Numbered from the stretch's first letter, positions 1 through 8,809 are shown. The stretch is DNA of 64,000 nt from an uncultured Paracoccaceae bacterium (GCA_937138255.1 CAKZOU010000073.1:1-64000), one strand, 5' to 3'. Program-made: numbers and translations. Notes: a model not told the origin generated them from the letters alone.

Positions 1-1999
1 CGACGAATTTGTTGGGTTCGTTCGCGCCTTTATCGACGGCGGCACAGCCCAGCTCGGTCAGCCAGATGGGCTTGCTTTGCGGCACCCAGGCGGTCGGCGT
101 CTCGCTGCGCGACCCGCCGATCCGCTCGTGGTGCGGGTTCGACCACCAGCCGCGAATATCTTTGTAGCGCCAGACCCAATCCTCGCCCCAATAGTCCGAG
201 ATCGGCGTCCGAAGTTGCGCCTTGCGGGCGGCGGGACCAGCGTAATACCAGTCATAGCCCTCGCCGCCTTCGATATTGGATTGCAGATAGCCGATGTCAT
301 AGACCGCCCCCCACTCGGCATCGGCATGAGCCTCGCCCTCGCGCCAGTCGGCGAGCGGCATATAGTGGTCGATGCCGATGAAATCGATATTGGGATCGGC
401 CCAGAGCGGATCGAGATGGAAGAGCTTGTCGCCCGTGCCCACTGGCTGATAGCCGTGATATTCCGACCAGTCGGCGGCGTAGCCGATCTTCACCCCCGGC
501 CCGAGGATCGCCCGCACGTCGGCGGCCAGCGCGCGGAGCGCAGCGACCGCCGGAAAACTCCCGCCCGCCCCGCGGATCTGGGTGAGCGACCGCAGCTCCG
601 AGCCGATGCAAAAGGCCCCGACCCCGCCCGCCGCCGCGCAGAGGTGCGCGTAGTGCAGGATGAACCGGCGATAGGACCATTCGTTCGGGCCGGAATAGCT
701 GATTGTCGTGCCGCTGAGGGCGAAATCCGACGGGGCAGCCGTTCCGAAGAAGGCCGCGACCTCAGTTTCGGCGCCTGACGTCTGGTCGGGGCTACCCGCC
801 TGCCCGGGCGCGGCGCTTGTCGTGATCCTTCCCCTCCACGGCAAGGCAGGCTGACTGCCAGCGCCGGTCCATGGATCCGGCAGGCTATTTCCTTGCTGTT
901 GGGTCATCATCAGGAAGGGATAAAACATCACCTCCTGCCCGCGTGCGGCGATAGCCCTGATGCCTTCGACAACCGACTGGTCGGCCGGCGTCCCGCCATA
1001 GACGGGCCGGTTTCCGTCCATCGGCACCTGCCCCGCAGCAGCGCGACCGATCCCCCCCGAACGCCATGGCATCGCTTCAGGATCGGCCCCGTGATGCTCG
1101 ACCAAAGGCTCCACCCGGCAATCGCCGCAGCGCAAATCATCGCCGAACCACGACACCACGAGCGAGACCGAGCCGCAGCCCGGCACCTGTGCGCTCAGCG
1201 CATCAAGCGATGCATCGAGATCACTCGCGGCGGCATTGGTATGCAGGTTGAGCGGAATGTTCCGGCCAAAACCGTCGTCACGGTAAAGCGGCGTTGTCGC
1301 AAGCGCATATTCCCCCGTTCCCGGCACCAGCGCCACGCCGCGCACAAGATGCGCGAGATCCGAGTTGTTGGGGCCAAGGTCGGCAGGCGCGGGTCGAAAC
1401 ACTTCGAAATTGAACTGTGGAACGCGGTTGCCAAAGCGGCCAAGGTCGAGGTTGTCGATCACCACATAGGCGACACCACGGTAGGCCGGGGCTTCGCCAA
1501 GACCCTCGATCGCCTCGATCGTCGGGTCCGGGAGCTGATCCGCTGTGCCCCGATGCAGCGTGATGGACAGATCGCTGCGCGATATCTCGGCACCATCGGC
1601 CCAGATACGCCCGATCCCAGAGACCTCGCCCTCGCAAAGGGCAATAGCGAGGCTCACCGAATAGGAATAGCTGACAGTTGCAGGCTTGAGCGACCATTTG
1701 CTGGAGGTCGTGGTCTTGGCCTCAGAAAAGCGCGAAGCCCAGATCACCTGCCCCGCCACCCGCGCCGCACCAAAGACTTGCCCCACAGGCGCCCCTTCCG
1801 AAGCGCCGGTCAGGCGAAACCGCTCTACCCGGCCCATCTCGACCGGGGCCGATCCCGCGCCCAGCAGGCGCTGGTCGATCGCCTGTCCGATCAGTGCGCC
1901 CGCCGCGCGGCCGATCACCGCCGACGACAGACCCAGAACCGATCCCCCAATGCTGCCGCCCAGCGCCATGCCTGCTGCGGAAAGAACGATCGTCGCCAT
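1..1999 (-). CDS. GTA host-specificity / TIM-barrel tail protein (g15), 3' part cut by window edge
   Basis: 666 codons are present and the frame stays open off the left edge, so the C-terminal half is missing. The N-terminus (MATIVLSAAGMALGG) is an Ala/Gly-rich membrane-like stretch typical of RcGTA g15, the large distal tail protein. From about residue 330 on there is a glycosidase-like TIM-barrel region, with IGYAADWSEYHG, FIGIDHYMPLADWR and the closing IWLTELGCAAVDKG, as in the GTA_TIM family. In RcGTA this protein sits at the tail tip and is thought to contact or degrade the host envelope. The ATG overlaps the g14 stop (TGATG), which fixes the start and implies translational coupling. Long plus-strand frames opposite it are shadows. 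Confidence 0.93.
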   Translation of the reverse strand, partial: MATIVLSAAGMALGGSIGGSVLGLSSAVIGRAAGALIGQAIDQRLLGAGSAPVEMGRVERFRLTGASEGAPVGQVFGAARVAGQVIWASRFSEAKTTTSSKWSLKPATVSYSYSVSLAIALCEGEVSGIGRIWADGAEISRSDLSITLHRGTADQLPDPTIEAIEGLGEAPAYRGVAYVVIDNLDLGRFGNRVPQFNFEVFRPAPADLGPNNSDLAHLVRGVALVPGTGEYALATTPLYRDDGFGRNIPLNLHTNAAASDLDASLDALSAQVPGCGSVSLVVSWFGDDLRCGDCRVEPLVEHHGADPEAMPWRSGGIGRAAAGQVPMDGNRPVYGGTPADQSVVEGIRAIAARGQEVMFYPFLMMTQQQGNSLPDPWTGAGSQPALPWRGRITTSAAPGQAGSPDQTSGAETEVAAFFGTAAPSDFALSGTTISYSGPNEWSYRRFILHYAHLCAAAGGVGAFCIGSELRSLTQIRGAGGSFPAVAALRALAADVRAILGPGVKIGYAADWSEYHGYQPVGTGDKLFHLDPLWADPNIDFIGIDHYMPLADWREGEAHADAEWGAVYDIGYLQSNIEGGEGYDWYYAGPAARKAQLRTPISDYWGEDWVWRYKDIRGWWSNPHHERIGGSRSETPTAWVPQSKPIWLTELGCAAVDKGANEPNKFV

Positions 2000-2436
2000 C
2001 ACTGGCCTCCTTCAGGAAATGCAAAACGCGCCACAAGGCGGCGCCGCCACGGCGGGCTGAGGCGGCTTTCGATGACGCCTGGGCCCACATGGGCATGAAC
2101 AAAGGCAGGAGCCGGCCCGGCGCAAATCAGGATCCCCAGATGCTTGGCCATTGCCCCCTCCCGCATTCGGAATAGAAGGACATCGCCCTCCTCCGGTTCA
2201 CCAAAGGGCCGCGCGACGAGCCGCTCCTCAAGCGCGGCCCGCAGCGCCTCGCGCCGGGACGGTTCGGCCCAGTCCGGCGTATAGGCGGGAAGTTCGACCC
2301 CAAGGGGTCCGACGGTTTCAGACCAGATGCCCCGAACAAGGCCAAGGCAATCGCAACCTGCCCCTTTGACTGCGGCCCGGTGCCGATAAGGCGTCCCGAT
2401 CCAGCCGCGCGCTGCGAGGGCGGCCCTTTCATTCAC
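1999..2436 (-). CDS. GTA NlpC/P60-family peptidase (g14)
   Basis: A 145-residue NlpC/P60 cell-wall peptidase of the GTA tail. The catalytic Cys lies in GCDCLGLVRG (about residues 27-36) and the likely catalytic His in AKHLGILI (about residue 98). In RcGTA this protein is part of the baseplate and is thought to open peptidoglycan for DNA entry. The start overlaps the g13 stop by 4 bases (ATGA), and its own stop overlaps the g15 start by one base, so g13-g14-g15 should be translationally coupled. Length and order match RcGTA. Confidence 0.93.
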   Translation of the reverse strand: MNERAALAARGWIGTPYRHRAAVKGAGCDCLGLVRGIWSETVGPLGVELPAYTPDWAEPSRREALRAALEERLVARPFGEPEEGDVLLFRMREGAMAKHLGILICAGPAPAFVHAHVGPGVIESRLSPPWRRRLVARFAFPEGGQ

Positions 2437-3308
2437 CGGCGACTACCTCCGTCTCGCTCGCCCGTCGTGGCGGGAGACGCCATCAACCAATCGTCGCCGG
2501 GAATGTCGGGAAAGCCGCGGTAATTCATGTGGTTCGAGAACTTCAGACGGCAGGTCTCGAACCGCTTGTCACAACCGGCAATAAGGCGAATACGATCCCC
2601 CACAGACGGGCCTGCGCCCAGCTCTTGCCAAAGAACAACCCTGCGCTGCGCGTCAGAGCCTTCCTCGTCGGCCTTGATCATGCCCGAAAGGCCTGCCGCT
2701 GCCCCATCCAAGACGGTCAATACTCCCTGAGTGAACCACCCCTTCTCGAGATATCCCGGGTCGTCGACGACAATCGCCGCACCTTCGACCGACTGGATCT
2801 TGGCCTCGGCGCTGAAACCCGGCGTCTGCAAGTCGAAGCCGCACTCGACGTCCCCCAAGACAGCCGAGCAGGAGGCTTGATAGGCTCGACCGCGCGGCTG
2901 ATTGAGTTTCTCAGACAACCCCCGCAACTCGGCGTGGAACGCCCCTCCACCGCGCCGGATCTCGCCGATTGTGCCGCGAAAGACGATCTGACGTTCTGCA
3001 GGCACGCGCCAGTTCACGTGCCAGGCCGTTACCTCGGCCCCGTCATACCGGCCCGCGAGTATGTCGACCTCGCGGATCGCGGCATCACTGAGCGCACCGA
3101 TCGCCTCACCGTTGTCGACCGACAGGCCAAGCGACGTCTCAATGGCCTGCGCGGTCATCCCCGCCTCGGCGCGAAAGTCCATACCGTCGAAGGAAACGGG
3201 CAGGTCGTGATCAGTAAAACCGAGCGTTGTGCCATCCTTTCGCACCACCGCCCAGCAGCGGCAGACCGTGGTTGCTCCACTTGCCAAATGGTCCGCTAGG
3301 CCGCTCAC
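2433..3308 (-). CDS. GTA tail hub protein, DUF2163 / phage BR0599 family (g13)
   Basis: 291 residues. The N-terminal DUF2163 part contains TLGFTDHDLPVSFDG (about residues 27-41). The C-terminus carries the family's conserved Cys pair and tail, GCDKRFETCRLKF followed by NYRGFPDIPGDDW. In RcGTA the equivalent protein is the baseplate hub. It overlaps g12 by 4 bases at its start and g14 by 4 bases at its end. There is no sign of decay. Confidence 0.92.
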   Translation of the reverse strand: MSGLADHLASGATTVCRCWAVVRKDGTTLGFTDHDLPVSFDGMDFRAEAGMTAQAIETSLGLSVDNGEAIGALSDAAIREVDILAGRYDGAEVTAWHVNWRVPAERQIVFRGTIGEIRRGGGAFHAELRGLSEKLNQPRGRAYQASCSAVLGDVECGFDLQTPGFSAEAKIQSVEGAAIVVDDPGYLEKGWFTQGVLTVLDGAAAGLSGMIKADEEGSDAQRRVVLWQELGAGPSVGDRIRLIAGCDKRFETCRLKFSNHMNYRGFPDIPGDDWLMASPATTGERDGGSRR

Positions 3309-3937
3309 AGCCGCACCTCGATCACCGGCACATCGGGCACCTCGCCCGCATTGAAGCTGGCCATCGACGTGCGGATCGCGTCTGTGGCGAAACGCACCGG
3401 CACGTCGAATTCATATCCGGCCCGGATCACCGCCTGAATGTCGGGCGGATGGGAAAAGGTCACGATCCCCGTCGCGGTATCGAGGGCATAGTCGCCCCCC
3501 TCCGCCTGCGGCTCTCCGCTGACCGTTATCTGAACTGTGCCAGCCACCGGTTTGCGAATGGGGCGCACATAGACGCTGTCTCCCGAAGCATAGCTTTTGA
3601 CGAGTTGAAAGCTGGAAGTGACCTCATCGCCAGCGCCGATCACCTGATCCTCGCCCGTGACCTCACCCGAAGGCTGGCAGGATTTGAAATCGGACCAATC
3701 CTTCCAGCGAAAGGCGTGAAGCTGGCCCTCGCGGGCCTCGAAAAAGGCAACCAGCGTCGCCACGTCGTCGAGCGACCTGAGGCCCATACCGGCGTCATAG
3801 CGCCGGCGCGAATGAGCCCAGGGCGCGTTGCGTTCTTCATGGCCGTTGGCGAGGGTGACGATCTCGACCCGCCGCTCGGGGCCGCCCACAGCGCCAAGGC
3901 TCAGCGAAGCCGGAAAACGGATATCGTGAAAGCTCAT
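3305..3937 (-). CDS. GTA distal tail protein, DUF2460 family (g12)
   Basis: 210 residues of the DUF2460 family. Typical features are FHDIRFPASLSLGAVGGPER at the start, the Arg-rich motif SRRRYDAGMG, and FRWKDWSDF in the middle (residues about 80-90). In RcGTA it forms the distal tail ring between the tube and the hub. It overlaps g13 by 4 bases (ATGA) and is separated from g11 by 9 bases. Confidence 0.92.
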   Translation of the reverse strand: MSFHDIRFPASLSLGAVGGPERRVEIVTLANGHEERNAPWAHSRRRYDAGMGLRSLDDVATLVAFFEAREGQLHAFRWKDWSDFKSCQPSGEVTGEDQVIGAGDEVTSSFQLVKSYASGDSVYVRPIRKPVAGTVQITVSGEPQAEGGDYALDTATGIVTFSHPPDIQAVIRAGYEFDVPVRFATDAIRTSMASFNAGEVPDVPVIEVRL

Positions 3938-3946
3938 CTCTAAACC

Positions 3947-4600
3947 TCAAATATTGCGCTGTGCCCGACCGAGGGCGCGAGCCACCTGTGCCGCAATCTG
4001 ACCACGACTGCGGTCAAAGCCCGCCACATCGGGCGTTGTGATATTCATGTGAACGGTGACCGACCCGCCGCCGCCCGCGCGCACACCGAGCTTGCCATCC
4101 GCGCCGCGCGCCAAAGGCATGATCGCCTCGGGCCCGGCCTCGCCCATGAGCCCCATGCCCCCGCGCATCGGGAAGGCGACAGGGCCGGACAAGACGCCCC
4201 CCTTGGCAAAGGGCATGACCCGGCCTTGGGTGAAAGCTGCGCCATCGGCATAGGGCATCATCCCCGAGACGGCCGCATTCAGCCCCTGTGCCAAAAGCCC
4301 CCCGAAGTGATCGGTGACGGGACGGACCGCAGCAGAATAGACGGTATTGAGCATGGATTTTCCCAGATCACGCAGCGTGTCGCTGAGCTTGGCGCCGTCA
4401 AACACCAACCCGTCCAGCGCACGGCGTAGGCCACTGGAGAAGCCGCGCTCGAGGTTGCCGAGATCACGGGTCGTCTCGAGAAGGCTGGTCTGAAGCGACC
4501 GAAGCTGGCCATCGAAAGCCGCCGTCATTGAGGCGCTGTCGCCCAGCGCCTGGTCGAGCGCATCTGCGCCAGACCCAAACGCCCCCAAACGATCACTCAT
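3947..4600 (-). CDS. GTA tail tape measure protein (g11)
   Basis: 217 residues. It is a short tape-measure protein, as expected for the short GTA tail; the RcGTA homologue has almost the same size. The N-terminal half is predicted helical (about residues 10-90, rich in Leu, Asp and Arg). The C-terminal half is Gly/Met-rich and ends in the phage tape-measure C-terminal signature (FAKGGVLSGP, GLMGEAGPEAIMPL, then NITTPDVAGF). The start overlaps g10.1 by 8 bases. Confidence 0.9.
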   Translation of the reverse strand: MSDRLGAFGSGADALDQALGDSASMTAAFDGQLRSLQTSLLETTRDLGNLERGFSSGLRRALDGLVFDGAKLSDTLRDLGKSMLNTVYSAAVRPVTDHFGGLLAQGLNAAVSGMMPYADGAAFTQGRVMPFAKGGVLSGPVAFPMRGGMGLMGEAGPEAIMPLARGADGKLGVRAGGGGSVTVHMNITTPDVAGFDRSRGQIAAQVARALGRAQRNI

Positions 4601-4793
4601 GGCCCGCTCCTTTCACTCTGTCTGGAAAACTCTTCATCAAGGCGTCGAACCCTTGCCGCCCAAGCGGCTGCGCCCGGCCCGGTTCGCCCAGCATCAGCAT
4701 CAACTCGCCGGGCGTGAGCGCCCAGAACTCGGCCGGCCTCAGCCGCAGCCGCCCAAGGCCAAGCCGCAAAAGCGCGGGCCAGTCGAAGCCCAT
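4593..4793 (-). CDS. GTA small tail-assembly protein (g10.1, rcc01693-like)
   Basis: 66 residues starting MGFDWPALLRLGLGRLRL, followed by RPAEFWALTPGELMLMLG. This is the pattern of the small ORF between g10 and g11 in rhodobacterial GTAs, annotated as a tail assembly chaperone or DUF2376. I chose ATG 4793 because it overlaps the g10 stop as TGATG; an upstream extension of the frame lies inside g10 and has no family match. The function is inferred from position and family. Confidence 0.85.
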   Translation of the reverse strand: MGFDWPALLRLGLGRLRLRPAEFWALTPGELMLMLGEPGRAQPLGRQGFDALMKSFPDRVKGAGHE

Positions 4794-5110
4794 CACGCCC
4801 CAGCAGGCGCAAAGGCGTGGGCCAGCATCAGCGCCGCCGCCTGTGCGGCGCCGACCGGCCCTCCGGCGATATCTGCCGAGAGAAGTTCCTCGGCCCGCCC
4901 GCGCCATCCGCCCCCGCGCAGCCCCGCCACGATGAGCGCCATCAGATCGCGCCCCGAATAGCGCCCGCCCTCGAAACGGGCGATGAGATCGACGAGCGAC
5001 CCCTCGCCGAGCTCGGACTCGAGCTCGGCCAAGGCCCCAAGCGTGAGCTTGCAGGGATGGTCCACGCCATCAATCCTGAGGCTGACCTCACCGGCATACG
5101 GGTTGGTCAT
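4793..5110 (-). CDS. GTA tail chaperone-like protein (g10)
   Basis: 105 residues, family 'gene transfer agent protein gp10'. Visible are the opening NPYAGEVSLRIDG, the LGALAELESELG segment, and an Ala/Leu-rich C-terminus. It lies between the tail-tube gene and the tape-measure gene, where tailed phages encode their tail assembly chaperones. The start shares its first base with the end of g9, and the end overlaps g10.1 by one base. Confidence 0.88.
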   Translation of the reverse strand: MTNPYAGEVSLRIDGVDHPCKLTLGALAELESELGEGSLVDLIARFEGGRYSGRDLMALIVAGLRGGGWRGRAEELLSADIAGGPVGAAQAAALMLAHAFAPAGA

Positions 5111-5526
5111 CAGACGAAGGCCGTGAATACCAGCGCCCCGGCCGAAGCCAGCGCCAGCTCATAGGTGGCCTCGCCGTTATAGGTTCCGGCGTATTCGATC
5201 GAGGTGACCTGAAACGGCCCCTCGACGCGGCCGAAATCGGGGATCACCACCTGGAAATCAGGCGTCTCACCGTCAAAGAAGATCTGGCGCACCCGTTCGT
5301 CGGTATTGGCGTCCTTGAACACGCCCGAGCCCGAAAGCGAGGCCGAGCGCACCCCCGCGCCGCCCAAAAGCTCGCGCCAACCGCCCGTGCTTTCGAGGCT
5401 GGTGATGTCGATCGTCTCGGCATTGAACGAGACGCGCGTGGCCCGAAGGCCGGCGGCGGTCTCGAAAGAGCCGTCGCCAGTCATGTCGATCTTGATCAGA
5501 AGATCCTTGCCGTTTTGGGCAACCAT
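5110..5526 (-). CDS. GTA major tail (tube) protein (g9), TP901-1 family
   Basis: 138 residues. The opening QNGKDLLIKIDM and the strand pattern RVSFNAETIDITSLES, followed by WRELLGGAGVRS, are the hallmarks of the TP901-1-type phage major tail protein. It polymerises into the tail tube. A GC-rich 29-base gap separates it from g8 upstream. The C-terminus (SAGALVFTAFV) overlaps the g10 start by one base. Confidence 0.93.
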   Translation of the reverse strand: MVAQNGKDLLIKIDMTGDGSFETAAGLRATRVSFNAETIDITSLESTGGWRELLGGAGVRSASLSGSGVFKDANTDERVRQIFFDGETPDFQVVIPDFGRVEGPFQVTSIEYAGTYNGEATYELALASAGALVFTAFV

Positions 5527-5555
5527 TTGAAATACCTCGCTTATTGAGCCTTGTG

Positions 5556-5966
5556 TCAGTTGTCTTCGACGCGGGCGCGGAAGATCAGGTCAATCTGGCG
5601 GGTGCCCGCCGATCCGACCCGCGCCGCGACAGCGCGATGGAAATTGAGCGCGACGAGATGGCCGCGCGTGAGGGTCAGCGGCGCATCGACCAGCGCGTCC
5701 GAAATGGCCGCAGCTGTTGCCTTGGCCGCGCTGAAACCGGCGCTGTCGGTCACGACAGAGATCATGAAAGCGTGCTCGGCCCCAGCGCCGGTACCGTCCG
5801 ATCGGTCCTGAACCTTTTCCGCGCCGAGAATGACATAGAGATCAGGCAAGGTTCCGGTTGGCAGCGCATCATAGATCGCAGTGCCGACAAGCGCGGTGAG
5901 AGACGCATCGCCCGAAAGCCTTTGGAAAACCGCAGCCTGAAGCGCGGCGGCGACACCATAACTCAT
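5556..5966 (-). CDS. GTA tail terminator-like protein, DUF3168 (g8)
   Basis: 136 residues of the DUF3168 family, with ALQAAVFQRLSGDASLTALV at the N-terminus and FMISVVTDS in the middle. In RcGTA, g8 corresponds to the tail terminator at the head-tail junction. It overlaps g7 by 4 bases (ATGA). The 29-base gap downstream carries the Shine-Dalgarno region of g9 (AGCGAGGTATT). Confidence 0.9.
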   Translation of the reverse strand: MSYGVAAALQAAVFQRLSGDASLTALVGTAIYDALPTGTLPDLYVILGAEKVQDRSDGTGAGAEHAFMISVVTDSAGFSAAKATAAAISDALVDAPLTLTRGHLVALNFHRAVAARVGSAGTRQIDLIFRARVEDN

Positions 5967-6298
5967 GGAGCAACCTCCTCTTCCAACTGGCAGACAAGAT
6001 ACCGGGCGTCTTCATCTCGCTCGGCCACCGAAAGGATCGCATAGAGGCGCCCCCCTTCGCGCAGCCGCTGTCCCGGCTTGGGCCGTGAGGGGCTGCCCTC
6101 GGGCGCTGCGCGCAGGATAGCCCGATAACCGGCCCGCGAGACAGAACCGCCCGCCACCGCCGCCTCGCGGCCCGTGCGCGCCTCAAGTGCGGCCCAAAGC
6201 GTGCCGAGCGCGGTCCAGACGGTGGAAAAGCCACCCGCGCCATCGGCGAGCCGCTCTTCCGCCTCGAGAACAAGCTTGCGATTAAGACGCGGGATCAT
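5963..6298 (-). CDS. GTA head-tail adaptor / stopper (g7)
   Basis: 111 residues starting MIPRLNRKLVLE, the usual opening of the phage head-tail joining family in GTAs. FSTVWTALGTLWAALE follows, and the sequence closes with a strand-rich segment (YAILSVAERDEDARYL). ATG 6298 overlaps the g6 stop as ATGA, which fixes the start; a longer open frame upstream lies inside g6. In RcGTA it forms the stopper ring under the adaptor. Confidence 0.9.
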   Translation of the reverse strand: MIPRLNRKLVLEAEERLADGAGGFSTVWTALGTLWAALEARTGREAAVAGGSVSRAGYRAILRAAPEGSPSRPKPGQRLREGGRLYAILSVAERDEDARYLVCQLEEEVAP

Positions 6299-6894
6299 GC
6301 GCGCCCCCGACCGGCCGAAAGCCGGATCGTGCGAAACCGTTCGATCAGCCCCGCCACACCCGACGGAAGCCCAAGCGGCCCCGAGGTATCGTGACGGAAC
6401 TCGTAGTAGTGCGCGGCCAGCATCAAGACCGCCTGCGCCAGATCTGACGGCAAATCGATCCACTCCGGCCCATAACCGGCTAAAAACCGGACCCGAGCCG
6501 AACCCGCCATCTGGATTACAGGCAGCGACAGACCCGCCCCCCTCAGGATCGGCGCCTGCAGATCCGGCACCAGCCGATAACGCGAGGCCGCAACGAGGCT
6601 CTCGTCGCCATCACGCCCAATGAGCGTGAGATCGATCAGCGCGTTCACCGGCGCCACTGGTAAAGCCTCTGCCTCGCCATCCCGCCAGCCTGTGACAGTC
6701 CAGACAAAGCTGCGTTCGATCAGGATCTTGCCGGTCCGCGCCTCGATGGCCGCCAGAGCCGCACGCAGATAGCTCGCAAGCAGCCCGTCCTGCACATCCT
6801 CATCGGCAAAACCCGAGCCAAGACGCAGGTGCTCTTTGAATTCGGCCAGCGGCAAGGCCGCATCGGGCACCCTGCTCTCTTCGACTAACATCAT
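6295..6894 (-). CDS. GTA head-tail connector / adaptor (g6)
   Basis: 199 residues beginning MMLVEESRVPDAALP. The region PLAEFKEHLRLGSGFADED and the closing AHYYEFRHDTSG match the phage gp6-like head-tail connector family, which binds the portal. Two ATGs occur in tandem (6894 and 6891). The first has CGGAGAC at a suitable distance, so it is preferred over a longer frame starting at 6942. A 149-base spacer separates it from the capsid gene g5. Confidence 0.88.
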   Translation of the reverse strand: MMLVEESRVPDAALPLAEFKEHLRLGSGFADEDVQDGLLASYLRAALAAIEARTGKILIERSFVWTVTGWRDGEAEALPVAPVNALIDLTLIGRDGDESLVAASRYRLVPDLQAPILRGAGLSLPVIQMAGSARVRFLAGYGPEWIDLPSDLAQAVLMLAAHYYEFRHDTSGPLGLPSGVAGLIERFRTIRLSAGRGRA

Positions 6895-7030
6895 GGAACG
6901 TCTCCGAATTTCCAAATCTCCCATCCTGCGCCGGACGCGCACCCCAACGTCGCTCGGACGGAGGGAGCAGCTAGACGACGCCGGTTGCGGCGCGCGCCCG
7001 GACGGGAGCGGTCAGGTCATGACCGCCCCC

Positions 7031-7058
7031 TTCGGTCTCACTCTCAGGCGAGACCGAA
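7031..7058. other. 9-bp inverted repeat spanning the g5 stop codon
   Basis: Perfect arms TTCGGTCTC (7031-7039) and GAGACCGAA (7050-7058) flank a 10-base loop that contains the capsid stop codon. On the minus-strand transcript this would form a hairpin at the end of the capsid message. No U-run follows, so it is not an obvious intrinsic terminator. A role in mRNA stability or partial attenuation between capsid and tail genes is inference only. Confidence 0.5.
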
Positions 7059-8225
7059 CTTCAGGAGCTTGATCGCGCCAAAATCGCTCACCGCACCGCC
7101 CACACGCTTGGTCGCGTAGAAAAGAACGTGCGGCTTGGCCGAGAAGGGATCGCGCAGGATGCGCAGGTCCGACCGGTCGGCGATGGTATAGCCCGCCTCG
7201 AAATCGCCGAAGGCGATCGGCGTGGTATCCGCACCGATGTCGGGCATATCCTCGGCAATGAGCACCGGATAGCCCATCAGGCGCGCAGGCTCGCCCGCGG
7301 CAAGGCCATCGGACCACAGGAAGCGGCCATCGGCGTCCTTGAGCTTGCGGATGGTGCCGGCAGTCTTCGAGTTCATCACGAAACTCGCACCCGCGCGATA
7401 TTCGGCGCCGAGGGCATAGACGAGCTCGATCACCGGATCGCCATCGACGATGGAGCCGCTCGCGCCGGTGACGACATAGCCGATATTGCCCCAGGCCCAG
7501 ACATCATTGTCGACCTTGGGATAGCTGAGGAAACCCTTGGGCTTGTCGACACCATCGCCGCTGACGAAAGAGGCCGCTTCCGATCGGGCAAACTTGGCGG
7601 CGATGCGGCCAGCAAGCCAGCCTTCGATATCGAAGGCGGAATCGTCCAGAAGGCGCTGCGTGGCCTTCGGCATGGCCGAGAGTTCGTGCAGCGGGATGGT
7701 GATGCGGTCGATCTGCGGGGTGTCGGTCTCGGCGGCAGCACCGCTTTCCGAGGCCCAGCCAGCGCCCATTTCGGTATGGTCGATCAGAACGTCGAAGGAG
7801 GCGGCATCGACCGTCACCACATTGGCAATCGCGCGCACCGAAGCGTTCGAGCGCAGCACGCTTTTGATCGTGTCCGCGGTCTGCGGGTCGATCAGATAGC
7901 CGCCTTCGGCCGAGACCGACGACGACATGGCCTTGCCCTCGAGCGAAAGGCCGCGCAGGGCATCATCGTCGCCCGAGCGCAGATAGGCGGCAAAGGCCTT
8001 CTGATGCGGGGCTTCAGTCTCCGCCGCGGTCGAAAGCATCGGGCGGGACAGCCCCGCCGATTTCCGGTCCAGTTTGTTCATGCGTTCTTCCTGTTTCTGA
8101 AGTTTGGCATCAATGCCGGTTGAGAAGGATTTGAATTCACTCACGAAATCGCCCAACGCCGATTTCAGGTCTTCCGCCGGAGACAGATCTTCCCCGGCCC
8201 GTGCCGAAGCATCGGGTTTGCTCAT
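7044..8225 (-). CDS. GTA major capsid protein, HK97 fold (g5)
   Basis: 393 residues, phage major capsid protein of the HK97 family. The N-terminal ~100 residues are charged and predicted coiled coil (DFVSEFKSF to EERMNKLDR). They correspond to the scaffold-like delta domain that the neighbouring protease removes during maturation. The capsid fold follows from about residue 105 (SVSAEGGYLIDPQTA), with RYRAGASF-like AEYRAGASFVMNS and the closing strand LKFGLA. The ATG is preceded by GGAAAGGACC. It is probably the most strongly expressed gene of the cluster. Confidence 0.95.
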   Translation of the reverse strand: MSKPDASARAGEDLSPAEDLKSALGDFVSEFKSFSTGIDAKLQKQEERMNKLDRKSAGLSRPMLSTAAETEAPHQKAFAAYLRSGDDDALRGLSLEGKAMSSSVSAEGGYLIDPQTADTIKSVLRSNASVRAIANVVTVDAASFDVLIDHTEMGAGWASESGAAAETDTPQIDRITIPLHELSAMPKATQRLLDDSAFDIEGWLAGRIAAKFARSEAASFVSGDGVDKPKGFLSYPKVDNDVWAWGNIGYVVTGASGSIVDGDPVIELVYALGAEYRAGASFVMNSKTAGTIRKLKDADGRFLWSDGLAAGEPARLMGYPVLIAEDMPDIGADTTPIAFGDFEAGYTIADRSDLRILRDPFSAKPHVLFYATKRVGGAVSDFGAIKLLKFGLA

Positions 8226-8254
8226 AGTCGGTCCTTTCCTGTGTTGTCCGGAGG

Positions 8255-8809
8255 TCAGCCGTCCGGTGTCATGAGGCCGCGCACACTGCGGAACGCGCCC
8301 GCCATCTCGCGCAAGAGCGCCGCATCGGGGCTATCCCCCTTCGCGGCCACCCGCGCATCCGGAAGCATGGGGAATGTCACAAGCGAGATTTCCCAAAGCT
8401 CCAGTTCCGTAAGCCGGCGCTTGCCAGTGGCATCCTTATGCGCCCGCACTGTGCGATAGCCGATCGACAGCCCGTCAATCGCGCCGACCCCGAGGAGTGC
8501 CGCCGCCTCGCGGCCACGCGTCACATCGGTCAGGATCCGCCCCTTGACCCAAAGGCCACGGGCATCCTCTCGCACCTCGTCCCAAACGCCGATCGGCTGG
8601 GCCGGGTCATGCTGCCAGAGCATCTTCACGCTGCCGCCGCGTGCCGCGATCTTGGCGAGCGAGGCGCGATAGGCCCCCACCTCGACCACATCGCCACCCT
8701 GGTCGGCCTGCCCAAAGAGCGAGGCATAGCCGCTCACCTCGTGCCCCTCACTGATCGACAGGGCCGCGCCTTTTGCTTCCGGCGCGCAGAATTTCGTCTC
8801 AAGTGTCAT
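8255..8809 (-). CDS. GTA prohead protease, HK97 type (g4)
   Basis: 184 residues of the HK97 prohead protease family (peptidase U35/S78). The likely catalytic His lies in KMLWQHDPAQPIG (about residue 66) and the Ser in GAIDGLSIGYR (about residue 115). It should trim the capsid N-terminus encoded just downstream. 29 bases separate its stop from the g5 start. The Shine-Dalgarno sequence upstream of ATG 8809 is weak (GGGGAAC), consistent with low dosage relative to capsid. Confidence 0.92.
   Translation of the reverse strand: MTLETKFCAPEAKGAALSISEGHEVSGYASLFGQADQGGDVVEVGAYRASLAKIAARGGSVKMLWQHDPAQPIGVWDEVREDARGLWVKGRILTDVTRGREAAALLGVGAIDGLSIGYRTVRAHKDATGKRRLTELELWEISLVTFPMLPDARVAAKGDSPDAALLREMAGAFRSVRGLMTPDG

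Noticed and set aside
893-2098. 401-codon plus-strand open frame opposite g15
   Set aside because: The minus-strand g15 reading matches the GTA tail protein along its whole length; the plus frame is Arg/Pro-rich with no family features, as expected from high-GC antisense frames.
4780-4830. Programmed frameshift joining g10 and g10.1 like phage tail chaperones G and GT
   Set aside because: No convincing slippery heptamer near the g10 stop; the TGATG overlap explains coupled translation.
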